From contig NZ_ABLD01000011.1 in the NCBI RefSeq assembly GCF_000172415.1, positions 62,001 through 126,000 of the forward strand: DNA of 64,000 nucleotides, in the 5' to 3' direction. This DNA comes from Paraburkholderia graminis C4D1M. GTDB lineage: Bacteria > Pseudomonadota > Gammaproteobacteria > Burkholderiales > Burkholderiaceae. Shown piece after piece: positions 9,153 to 17,197 of the stretch; the first letter of the stretch is position 1, and every line of letters begins with the position of its first letter. The position numbers and the translations under genes are program-made. A model generated the notes under the pieces. The model was not told the origin of the DNA. It did not search any database and saw only the letters and a list, made by a program, of their open reading frames with translations.

Positions 9153-9248
9153 GACGGCTAGGGTTCCGGCCTGCTTCACGCAGGCGCTGGTCCGAGAGCT
9201 GTCGACCTCAGGCGAGGTTACACGGCGGGACAAAAGCCCGGGAGAGAA
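9153..9248 (+). promoter_or_regulatory. guanidine-I riboswitch (ykkC aptamer)
   Basis: The conserved ykkC elements occur in order and with normal spacing: CTAGGGTTCCG (9158-9168), a variable hairpin (GCCTGCTTCACGCAGGC), CTGGTCCGAGAG (9187-9198), a second variable hairpin, ACACGGCGGGACAAAAGCCC (9220-9239) and GGGAGA. This class binds free guanidinium and switches on guanidine export or breakdown genes. It lies directly upstream of an operon for guanidine uptake, carboxylation and hydrolysis, which fits exactly. The aptamer ends about 57 bases before the first start codon, leaving room for an expression platform. Outer boundaries are approximate. Confidence 0.95.
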
Positions 9249-9305
9249 CGCGATGTTTTGCGCTGCTCCCTGCCGTCGCTAACCGTCCCTTCCGAGGTCA
9301 ACCTC
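9240..9305 (+). promoter_or_regulatory. possible riboswitch expression platform with Shine-Dalgarno hairpin
   Basis: Two helices can form here. GGGAG at the aptamer 3' end (9240-9244) can pair with CTCCC (9266-9270). GAGGT (9294-9298), which contains the ribosome-binding site of the next gene, can pair with ACCTC (9301-9305) right before its ATG. No T-run follows either helix, so translational rather than transcriptional control is the better guess. Confidence 0.4.
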
Positions 9306-10376
9306 ATGCGCAAGCTCGTACGCTTTCTCGGCATCGCCGCCGTCTCCCTCGCCGCTTTCGCTTCCACCTCCGCCTCCGCCGCGGGCCGCACCGACTTCAA
9401 GGTTTGCTGGACCATCTACGCCGGCTGGATGCCGTGGGGCCAGGCGAAGACTCAGGGCATCGTCTCCAAGTGGGCCAAGAAGTACGGCATCAATGTCGAT
9501 GTCGTGCAACTGAACGACTACGTCGAATCCATCAACCAGTACACCGCCGGCAAGTTCGACGGCTGCGCGATGACCAACATGGATGCGCTGACCATTCCGG
9601 CCTCGGGCGGCGTGGACTCGACGGCGCTGATCGTCAGCGACTACTCGAACGGCAACGATGGCGTGCTCATCAAGGGCAAGGGCAAGCAGATCGCCGACCT
9701 GAAGGGCAAGCAGATCAACCTCGTGCAGTTCTCCGTCTCGCACTACCTGCTGGCACGCGCGCTCGAAAGCGCGCATATGAGCGAGCGCGACCTCAAGGTG
9801 GTGAACACGTCCGACGCCGACATCTCCGGCGCATTCGCAACGCCTGCCGTGCAGAACACGGTGACGTGGAACCCGATGCTCGCGGACCTGAAGGCGCAGC
9901 CGAACGTCACCGAAGTCTTCGACTCGAGCAAGATCCCCGGCGAAATCATGGACATGATGGTCGTCAACACGAAGACGCTGCACGACAACCCCGCACTCGG
10001 CAAAGCGCTGACAGGCGCATGGTTTGAAATGGTCGCGCTGATGCACGCGAACAACGCTGACAGCAGCGCCGCGCTCACCGCAATGGCCAAGGCTTCGGGC
10101 ACCGACCTCGCGGGCTTCAAGGGTCAACTGTCCACCACCGCCCTCTTCTACACGCCGAAAGCCGCACTCGATTTCGTCACCAGCCCGGAGATGCCGAAGA
10201 TCATGACGCGCGTCGCCAGATTTTCGTTCGATCATGGCCTGCTCGGCCAGGATGCGAAAAGCGCGGACGTGGTCGGCATGGCGTTCGACAAAGGCGTCGT
10301 GATCGGCAACAAGAGCAACGTGAAGCTGCGCTTCGATCCGACCTACGTCGAAATGGCCGCGGCCGGCAAGCTCTGA
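9306..10376 (+). CDS. ABC transporter substrate-binding protein, guanidine operon
   Basis: A 356-residue NitT/TauT-family binding protein. Residues 1-26 are a signal peptide (cleavage near ASAAGRTD). FKVCWTIYAGWMPWGQ and NQYTAGKFDGCAMTNMDAL are typical of binding proteins next to urea/guanidine carboxylases. It is the first gene after the guanidine-I riboswitch, so guanidine or a guanidinium compound is the likely ligand; this comes from context, not from binding residues. The start at 9306 places GAGG eight bases upstream. Confidence 0.9.
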   Translation: MRKLVRFLGIAAVSLAAFASTSASAAGRTDFKVCWTIYAGWMPWGQAKTQGIVSKWAKKYGINVDVVQLNDYVESINQYTAGKFDGCAMTNMDALTIPASGGVDSTALIVSDYSNGNDGVLIKGKGKQIADLKGKQINLVQFSVSHYLLARALESAHMSERDLKVVNTSDADISGAFATPAVQNTVTWNPMLADLKAQPNVTEVFDSSKIPGEIMDMMVVNTKTLHDNPALGKALTGAWFEMVALMHANNADSSAALTAMAKASGTDLAGFKGQLSTTALFYTPKAALDFVTSPEMPKIMTRVARFSFDHGLLGQDAKSADVVGMAFDKGVVIGNKSNVKLRFDPTYVEMAAAGKL

Positions 10377-10411
10377 GCGAGACATTCACGCATTCGACAA
10401 GGCGGCCATTC

Positions 10412-11224
10412 ATGCGACTCATCAATCGACATCCCAGCCGAAGCGGCGGCCTCATGCTGCTGGTGATGCCGTTCATCGTGCTGATTGCGGTGTATTTCAC
10501 GGGGTCGTCGATGCGGCTTGCAGTCAATCCCGACGACAAGCTGCTGCCCGCCGCGACGCAGATGAGCGAAGCCATCAAGCAAGCCGCTTTCACCGAAGAC
10601 AAACGCACGGGCGAATACCTGCTGTGGGCCGACACGGTTTCGAGCTTGCGGCGGCTCGGTATCGGCCTCCTGGTGAGTGCCGTGATTGCACTGGCAGCCG
10701 CCATCGCGACCGGCTCGTTTCCGCTCGTCAGCGCGACGTTTTCGCCGTTCATCACGGTCGTTTCGATGATCCCGCCGCTCGCCGTGCTGCCGATTCTCTT
10801 CATCGTGTTCGGGCTCGACGAGTTGTCGAAGGTGGTGCTGATCGTGGTCGGCATTACGCCGATGATCATTCGCGATCTGCATTCGCGCGCCCGCGAAATT
10901 CCGGCCGAATTGTGGGTCAAGGCGCAAACGCTCGGCGCCAATAGCTGGACGTTGATTCTGCGTCTCGTGCTGCCGCAGTTGCTGCCGCGTCTGCTGGTGG
11001 CGATCCGTCTGTCGCTCGGTGCGGCGTGGCTTTTTCTGATCGCGGCGGAAGCGATCGCGTCGACCGACGGCCTCGGCTACCGCATTTTCCTCGTGCGCCG
11101 CTACCTCGCGATGGACCTGATCCTGCCTTACGTCGCGTGGATCACGCTGCTCGCGTGGCTGATCGACGAGTGCCTGCGCCGCGTGACGCAGTGGTCGTTT
11201 CCCTGGTTCGGAGGCGCACGATGA
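10412..11224 (+). CDS. ABC transporter permease, guanidine operon
   Basis: A 270-residue permease of the nitrate/sulfonate/bicarbonate type. An N-terminal helix (about 16-32) is followed by a periplasmic segment of some 50 residues, then five helices and the EAA loop around LWVKAQTLGANSWTLILRLVLP. Its stop codon overlaps the ATPase start (ATGA at 11221-11224), showing translational coupling. Only one permease gene is present, so the pore is probably a homodimer. Confidence 0.9.
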   Translation: MRLINRHPSRSGGLMLLVMPFIVLIAVYFTGSSMRLAVNPDDKLLPAATQMSEAIKQAAFTEDKRTGEYLLWADTVSSLRRLGIGLLVSAVIALAAAIATGSFPLVSATFSPFITVVSMIPPLAVLPILFIVFGLDELSKVVLIVVGITPMIIRDLHSRAREIPAELWVKAQTLGANSWTLILRLVLPQLLPRLLVAIRLSLGAAWLFLIAAEAIASTDGLGYRIFLVRRYLAMDLILPYVAWITLLAWLIDECLRRVTQWSFPWFGGAR

Positions 11225-12012
11225 TCGAAGTCCGCAACGTGTGGAAGGAATACGGCGATCAGGTCGTGCTCGAACGATTGAACCTGCGTATCGAAGCGGG
11301 CGAGTTCTGTTCGCTGGTCGGCGCGTCGGGTTGCGGCAAGTCGACGTTCCTGCGGCTTCTGCTCGGCCAGGAGCGCGCGACGCGCGGCGACATTCTGCTC
11401 GACGGTCAACCGTTGCCCGCAGAGCCCGACGCGCATCGCGGCGTGGTGTTTCAGCGCTATTCGGTATTCGATCACCTCACGGTGCTTCGCAACGTGATGC
11501 TTGGGCTCGAGCTGCCGCGCGCGACATTCACCGGCCGGCTGTTCGGCGCGCAACGGCGTGCCGCGCGTGACGAGGCCGCGGCGATGCTCGACCGCGTCGG
11601 CCTCGGCGCGGCGTTGGACAAGTATCCGCAGCAACTGTCGGGCGGCATGCAGCAGCGCCTCGCGATCGCGCAGGCGCTGATGATGAAGCCGCGCGTGTTG
11701 CTGCTCGATGAACCGTTCGGCGCGCTCGATCCCGGCATCCGCAAGGACATGCATGACTTGCTGCTGAGCCTGTGGCGCGAATCGAAGCTCACCGTCTTCA
11801 TGGTCACGCACGATCTGAAGGAAGGCTTCACGCTCGGCAGCCGCGTGCTGGTATTCGACAAGGTTCGCGTCGATCCGCAGGCGCCCGGTGCCTACGGCGC
11901 GCGCATCACCTACAACATTCCGCTCGACCACAGCCGCGATTCGGCCTCGTCCCTCCATATGGCTCAGGCCGTGGTGGAAGGTGCATCGCGTGTCGAAGCG
12001 GTCTCAGCCTGA
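11221..12012 (+). CDS. ABC transporter ATP-binding protein, guanidine operon
   Basis: A 263-residue ATPase with Walker A (GASGCGKST), signature LSGGMQQR, Walker B (LLLDEPFGALD) and switch His (VTHDLKEGF). It begins within the permease stop codon. A C-terminal extension of about 40 residues (YGARITYNIPLDHSRDS onward) follows the ATPase core, a feature I associate with the urea-carboxylase-linked ATPases. It drives import of the operon's substrate. Confidence 0.9.
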   Translation: MIEVRNVWKEYGDQVVLERLNLRIEAGEFCSLVGASGCGKSTFLRLLLGQERATRGDILLDGQPLPAEPDAHRGVVFQRYSVFDHLTVLRNVMLGLELPRATFTGRLFGAQRRAARDEAAAMLDRVGLGAALDKYPQQLSGGMQQRLAIAQALMMKPRVLLLDEPFGALDPGIRKDMHDLLLSLWRESKLTVFMVTHDLKEGFTLGSRVLVFDKVRVDPQAPGAYGARITYNIPLDHSRDSASSLHMAQAVVEGASRVEAVSA

Positions 12013-12028
12013 CAGGAATCTCAACATC

Positions 12029-12733
12029 ATGGATCTGCTACTCGAAGAAACCGTCCCCGGCGGCGGGCATGCATCGCTGATCGTCAAGCGCGGCCAGTCG
12101 TTGCGCGTGACCGATCTGCGCGGCGGCGCGAACGTCAGCGTGTTGCTGTTCAATGCAACGGAGAAAAGCGAACGGCTCAACCTGCCCGATACGCTGAAGT
12201 GCCAGCACACGGCGAAGCTCACGGCCGGCCATTGCCTGTACTCCGACATGGGCCGCGTGCTCGCCGCCATCGTGGCGGATACGTGCGGCTGGCACGACAG
12301 CATCGGCGGCGTATCGAATGCGGACGAAGTGCAGGAACGCTATGGCGTGGGCCGCTATCAGGAACGACGCAATGCGTTCTATCGAAACGGCGCCGACAAC
12401 CTGCTCGTCGAAATGGGCAAGTGGGGACTCGGCATTCAGGACCTGCTGATGACGCTCAATCTGTTCAGCCGCGTCGACGTGACGGATGCGGGCGCGCTCG
12501 ACTTCGTAGCGGGCAATTCGAAGGCCGGCGACTACGTCGATCTCTATGCGCCGATGAACACGCTCGTCGTGCTCACCGCGATCCAGCATCCGCTCGACCC
12601 GAATCCGGAATACGCGCCGAAGCCGGTCAAGCTCGAGTTGAGCCGCGCCGAGCCAGGCGTCGCCGAAATTTGCCGAACCGCCTGCGAGGAAAACGTGCGC
12701 GGCTTCATCAATACCGATCGTTTCTTTCTTTGA
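12029..12733 (+). CDS. DUF1989 protein, carboxyguanidine deiminase subunit (urea carboxylase-associated protein)
   Basis: A 234-residue DUF1989-family protein, the longer of the pair. DTLKCQHTAKLTAGHCLYSD and IVADTCGWHDSIGG carry the conserved Cys and His residues expected to form a metal site. The two DUF1989 proteins of such operons are known as carboxyguanidine deiminase (CgdAB), which converts carboxyguanidine to allophanate plus ammonia. The position between the transporter and the carboxylase supports this. I do not assign A or B because the naming order cannot be checked here. Its ribosome-binding site is AGGAA. Confidence 0.88.
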   Translation: MDLLLEETVPGGGHASLIVKRGQSLRVTDLRGGANVSVLLFNATEKSERLNLPDTLKCQHTAKLTAGHCLYSDMGRVLAAIVADTCGWHDSIGGVSNADEVQERYGVGRYQERRNAFYRNGADNLLVEMGKWGLGIQDLLMTLNLFSRVDVTDAGALDFVAGNSKAGDYVDLYAPMNTLVVLTAIQHPLDPNPEYAPKPVKLELSRAEPGVAEICRTACEENVRGFINTDRFFL

Positions 12734-12748
12734 GCGGAGCGCGACACC

Positions 12749-13390
12749 ATGACAACGACGCTGACCGTCAGCGATAAACGCCCCGAACACGCGGTCTTTC
12801 GCGAGACACTCGCGGCCGGCGAGCCGTGGCTTCACGAACTCAAAGCCGGGCAGACGCTGCGCATTCTCGATCTGGAAGGCAATCAGGCCGTCGATACGCT
12901 GTTCTACAGTCTCGCCGATCCGCGCGAGCGCTTCGATCCGCAACGCACGCTGCGTCGGCAGAAAAGCCTTTATCTGACGACCGGCACCGTGCTGTATTCG
13001 AACCTGGGCAATCCGCTGCTGACGATCGTCGCCGATACCTGCGGCCGTCACGACACGCTCGGCGGAGCGTGCGCGCAGGAAAGCAACACCGTGCGTTACG
13101 CGCTCGAAAAGCGCTACATGCATAGCTGCCGCGATAACTACCTGCGCGCGTGCGCGCACGACGGACGTTTGTCGAAGCAGGACATCGGCGCGAACATCAA
13201 CTTCTTCATGAACGTTCCGGTGACGTCCGAAGGCGGCCTCACATTCGAGGACGGCATTTCGGCGCCAGGCAAGTACGTCGAATTGCGCGCGGAAATGGAC
13301 GTGATCGTGCTGATCTCCAACTGCCCGCAGTTGAACAATCCGTGCAACGCCTACAACCCGACTCCCGCGGAGCTGCTGATATGGAACTGA
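12749..13390 (+). CDS. DUF1989 protein, second carboxyguanidine deiminase subunit
   Basis: A 213-residue DUF1989 paralogue 15 bases after the first. It has VDTLFYSLADPRERFD, LTIVADTCGRHDTLGGACAQ and a C-terminal CPQLNNPCNAYNPTP motif. The repeated ADTCG-x-HD motif in both subunits suggests the same metal site in each. It is expected to act with the neighbouring subunit, since both are needed in characterised systems. A 184-base gap then separates it from the carboxylase. Confidence 0.88.
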   Translation: MTTTLTVSDKRPEHAVFRETLAAGEPWLHELKAGQTLRILDLEGNQAVDTLFYSLADPRERFDPQRTLRRQKSLYLTTGTVLYSNLGNPLLTIVADTCGRHDTLGGACAQESNTVRYALEKRYMHSCRDNYLRACAHDGRLSKQDIGANINFFMNVPVTSEGGLTFEDGISAPGKYVELRAEMDVIVLISNCPQLNNPCNAYNPTPAELLIWN

Positions 13391-13574
13391 CGCGTGTTCG
13401 CCACTGGCTTTACTACGTCATGCTGGTTCGCTCGGGACGATGCTGTCGCTGCACGCGCGAGCAACTGACTCGAGCGGATCGATAAAGCCTCTTTGAAGCC
13501 GGTCTCTGCCGCGGACGACCGCGGCATGCATTCCCACGTGGCGGGACGGCCCGCCCACGAATCAAGCTCCCTTC

Positions 13575-16500
13575 ATGTTCGAGAAAATCCTGATCGCGAA
13601 TCGCGGCGCGATTGCGTGCCGCATCCTTAGAACGCTGCGCGAACTTCAAGTAACGGGTGTCGCGGTTTATGCCGAAGCGGATCGCGCGAGCCGTCATGTG
13701 AGCGAGGCGCCTATTGCGCATGGTCTCGGCGACGGACCAGCAGCGGCGACCTACCTTGATGTGCAAAAGATTCTCGAGATCGCTCGCCGCGAGAACGTTC
13801 AGGCGATTCATCCGGGCTATGGTTTCCTGTCGGAGAACGCGAGCTTCGGCGAAGCGTGCGAAGCGGCAGGCATCGCGTTTATCGGACCGACGCCCGCGCA
13901 ATTGCGGGCATTCGGCCTCAAGCACACGGCTCGCGCGATCGCGGCGGAACAAGGCGTGCCGATGCTCGAAGGCACGGGCCTGCTCGACGATCTTCCGGCG
14001 GCGCTCGATGCAGCGGCATCGATCGGCTATCCGGTGATGCTGAAAAGCACGGCGGGCGGCGGCGGTATCGGCATGCGGGTGTGCTGGAACGTCGACGAAC
14101 TGAGCGCGCATTTCGACGTGGTCAAACGGCTCGGCCAGAACAATTTCAGCGACGCCGGCGTGTTCCTCGAAAAGTATATCGAGCGGGCGCGGCATCTCGA
14201 AGTGCAGGTCTTCGGCGACGGGCACGGCGATGCGATTGCGCTCGGCGTGCGCGATTGCTCGGTGCAGCGGCGCAACCAGAAAGTACTCGAGGAAACGCCT
14301 GCACCGTGTTTGCCGGAGGGCATGCCGGCCGCACTCTGCGATGCCGCCGTGAAGCTCGCTAAAGCGGTGAGTTATCGCTCGGCCGGTACGGTCGAATTCG
14401 TCTACGACAGCGCCGCGCAGCGCTTCTACTTTCTCGAAGTAAACACGCGCCTGCAAGTCGAGCATGGCGTGACCGAACAGGTCTGGGGCGTCGATCTCGT
14501 ACGCTGGATGATCGAACTCGCTGCGGGCACGCTCGCGCCGCTGCAAGAACTCGCAGCAGGACTGAAGCCGCAAGGACACGCTATTCAGGCGCGTCTTTAT
14601 GCGGAGGACCCAGGCCGCGATTTCAAGCCGAGCCCCGGCCTATTGACCGACGTCGCGTTTCCAACCGCCGACGGTCGCGCGCTGCGCATCGATACATGGA
14701 TCGAAGCGGGTTGCGAAGTACCGCCCTACTTCGATCCGATGCTGGCGAAGGTGATCGCGTGGTCGCCGACGCGCGACGAGGCACGCCGTTCACTCGGTCA
14801 GGCATTGCAGAACACGCGCATCTATGGCGTCGAAACGAATCGCGACTATCTCCGGCAGATTCTCGACGACCAGCCGTTTGCGTCGGGCGAACCGTGGACG
14901 CGCTGCCTCGAAGGCCTTCACTATCGCGCGACCACCGTCGAAGTGGTGAGCGGCGGCACGCAGACGACCGTGCAGGATCATCCGGGACGTCTTGGCTATT
15001 GGGCAGTCGGCATTCCGCCTTCGGGTCCGATGGATGACCGCGCGCTGCGGCTCGGCAACCGGCTGCTCGGCAATGCGGCAGACGCAGCCGCGCTCGAAAT
15101 CACCATGAGCGGACCGACGTTGCGCTTCAACACGGATGCCGTCGTGGCGGTGACGGGCGCGCATCTGTCCGTATCGCTCGACGACATCGAGCAGCCGTTG
15201 AACACCACGCTGTTTGTTCGCGCCGGTTCGACGCTCGCGCTCGGCACGATCCGCGGCGCCGGCGCACGCGCGTATCTGTGCGTGCGCGGCGGCTTCGATG
15301 TCGCGATGTATCTCGGCAGCCGCAGCACGTTCACGCTCGGCCAGTTCGGCGGACATGGCGGGCGAGCGTTGCGGGCGGGCGACGTGCTGCATCTTCACGC
15401 GTTGCGCGACGACAGTGCGGGTGTTGCGCTTGCCAATGTTCCGAAGCTGGAAACCGTGCGGACGCTGCGCGTGATTTATGGTCCGCATGGCGCGCCGGAG
15501 TATTTCACGCCGCGTTATATGGAACGGTTCTTCGACACCGAATGGGAAATTCATTTCAATTCGAGCCGTACCGGCGTGCGGCTGATCGGACCCAGGCCCG
15601 AGTGGGCGCGCGAGGACGGCGGCGAGGCCGGGTTGCATCCGTCGAACATTCACGATAATCCGTATGCGGTGGGCGCCGTCGATTTCACCGGCGACATGCC
15701 CGTGATTCTCGGTCCCGATGGTCCGAGTCTTGGCGGCTTCGTTTGTCCGGTGACGATTATCGAGGCGGACTTGTGGCAAATCGGCCAGTTGAAAGCCGGT
15801 GACAAAGTGCGCTTCGTACCCGTTCGAATCGATGAAGCGCGCGAGGCGGCACAACAACGTCTGCGTGAATTGCAGACGCTCGAATTCGATGCGAAGCCGG
15901 TTCCTATCGCGAACGCAGCACCGCTCGTATCGCCGGTCGTGCTCGATACCGGCGCGGATCGCGAACGGCTCGTCGCGCGAGTATCCGGCGACACGCATCT
16001 GCTGCTCGAAATCGGTCCCGCAGAACTCGACCTCGTATTGCGTTTTCGCGGTCACGCGTTGATGCAGTCACTCGAAGCGATGGCATTGCCCGGCGTGATC
16101 GATCTGACGCCCGGCATCCGCTCGCTGCAGATTCACTATCAATCTGAACGCTTGCCGTTGCAGCAGTTGCTCGCGATCGTCGAGCGTGCATGGCAGCATG
16201 TTCTGTTGCAGAAGGACTTGCGCGCGCCGTCACGCATCGTGCATCTTCCGCTGTCCTGGGACGATCCCGCGTGCCGGCTCGCCATCGACAAATACATGAC
16301 GACGGTGCGCAAGGACGCGCCGTGGTGTCCGAGCAATCTGGAGTTTATCCGCCGCATCAACGACCTCGATTCGATCGACGCCGTGAAGCAGATCGTCTTC
16401 GATGCGAGTTATCTTGTGATGGGACTCGGCGATGTCTATCTCGGCGCGCCGGTCGCGACGCCGCTCGATCCGCGTCATCGGCTGGTGACGACCAAGTACA

Positions 16501-17177
16501 ACCCGGCGCGTACGTGGACGGCCGAGAACTCGGTGGGCATCGGCGGCGCGTATCTGTGCGTGTATGGCATGGAAGGGCCTGGCGGCTATCAGTTCGTCGG
16601 CCGCACGTTGCAGATGTGGAATCGCTATCGCGACGTCGCCGAGTTCGCGGGGCGCCCGTATCTGCTGCGCTTTTTCGATCAGATCCGTTTCTACGAAGTC
16701 ACTGCCGACGAATTGCAGCGTATCCGCGCGGACTTTCCGCTGGGGCGTTATCCGCTGAAGATCGAAGAGACTGAACTGTCGCTGGCGGATTATCAAACGT
16801 TTCTCACGCGCGAATCGGCCGGCATCGAGCAATTCCGCGTGCGTCAGCAAGCGGCGTTTCAGGCCGAGCGCGAACGATGGCGCGAAGCGGGATCGGCGGA
16901 GGAAAGTTTCGAGCCGCCTGTCGCTGACGATGCGGAACTCGCGCCGCTGAAAGACGGCGACATCGCCGTGGACAGCGAGATCGCGGGCAGTCTCTGGCAA
17001 GTGCGCGTGAATTCCGGCGATACGGTTGAGGCCGGCGACGTGCTGCTCGTCATCGAGTCGATGAAGATGGAGATCTCCGTTTGCGCGCCGTGCGCGGGCA
17101 CTGTCGGCGAGATTTATGTGGCGCCTGGCTCCGCGGTGCGGGCGGGGCAACGCGTCGCGGTAATCGAACGCCTTTGA
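13575..17177 (+). CDS. guanidine (urea) carboxylase, biotin-dependent
   Basis: A 1200-residue multidomain enzyme. Residues 1-450 are the biotin carboxylase: the start FEKILIANRGAIACRI, the ATP-grasp glycine loop STAGGGGIGMR, and the FYFLEVNTRLQVEHGVTE active site. About 480-770 is the KipA-like carboxyltransferase half (QTTVQDHPGRLGYW, GIPPSGPMDD), 790-1010 the KipI-like half, and the C-terminus is the biotin domain with Lys1164 in VIESMKMEI. It uses ATP and bicarbonate to carboxylate guanidine (or urea). Most databases would call it urea carboxylase; the riboswitch and the two DUF1989 partners argue that guanidine is the true substrate. The ribosome-binding site is weak, so translation may depend on upstream genes. 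Confidence 0.92.
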   Translation: MFEKILIANRGAIACRILRTLRELQVTGVAVYAEADRASRHVSEAPIAHGLGDGPAAATYLDVQKILEIARRENVQAIHPGYGFLSENASFGEACEAAGIAFIGPTPAQLRAFGLKHTARAIAAEQGVPMLEGTGLLDDLPAALDAAASIGYPVMLKSTAGGGGIGMRVCWNVDELSAHFDVVKRLGQNNFSDAGVFLEKYIERARHLEVQVFGDGHGDAIALGVRDCSVQRRNQKVLEETPAPCLPEGMPAALCDAAVKLAKAVSYRSAGTVEFVYDSAAQRFYFLEVNTRLQVEHGVTEQVWGVDLVRWMIELAAGTLAPLQELAAGLKPQGHAIQARLYAEDPGRDFKPSPGLLTDVAFPTADGRALRIDTWIEAGCEVPPYFDPMLAKVIAWSPTRDEARRSLGQALQNTRIYGVETNRDYLRQILDDQPFASGEPWTRCLEGLHYRATTVEVVSGGTQTTVQDHPGRLGYWAVGIPPSGPMDDRALRLGNRLLGNAADAAALEITMSGPTLRFNTDAVVAVTGAHLSVSLDDIEQPLNTTLFVRAGSTLALGTIRGAGARAYLCVRGGFDVAMYLGSRSTFTLGQFGGHGGRALRAGDVLHLHALRDDSAGVALANVPKLETVRTLRVIYGPHGAPEYFTPRYMERFFDTEWEIHFNSSRTGVRLIGPRPEWAREDGGEAGLHPSNIHDNPYAVGAVDFTGDMPVILGPDGPSLGGFVCPVTIIEADLWQIGQLKAGDKVRFVPVRIDEAREAAQQRLRELQTLEFDAKPVPIANAAPLVSPVVLDTGADRERLVARVSGDTHLLLEIGPAELDLVLRFRGHALMQSLEAMALPGVIDLTPGIRSLQIHYQSERLPLQQLLAIVERAWQHVLLQKDLRAPSRIVHLPLSWDDPACRLAIDKYMTTVRKDAPWCPSNLEFIRRINDLDSIDAVKQIVFDASYLVMGLGDVYLGAPVATPLDPRHRLVTTKYNPARTWTAENSVGIGGAYLCVYGMEGPGGYQFVGRTLQMWNRYRDVAEFAGRPYLLRFFDQIRFYEVTADELQRIRADFPLGRYPLKIEETELSLADYQTFLTRESAGIEQFRVRQQAAFQAERERWREAGSAEESFEPPVADDAELAPLKDGDIAVDSEIAGSLWQVRVNSGDTVEAGDVLLVIESMKMEISVCAPCAGTVGEIYVAPGSAVRAGQRVAVIERL

Positions 17178-17197
17178 ACCTTCCTGGAAAATTATCC

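Noticed and set aside
13391..13574. Second riboswitch or promoter between the deiminase and carboxylase genes
   Set aside because: The 184-base gap has no conserved aptamer core and no convincing -35/-10 or -24/-12 element; a weak internal promoter cannot be excluded.
14790..16055. 421-codon - strand frame inside the carboxylase gene
   Set aside because: Same reasons: shadow of a well-supported domain with biased composition.
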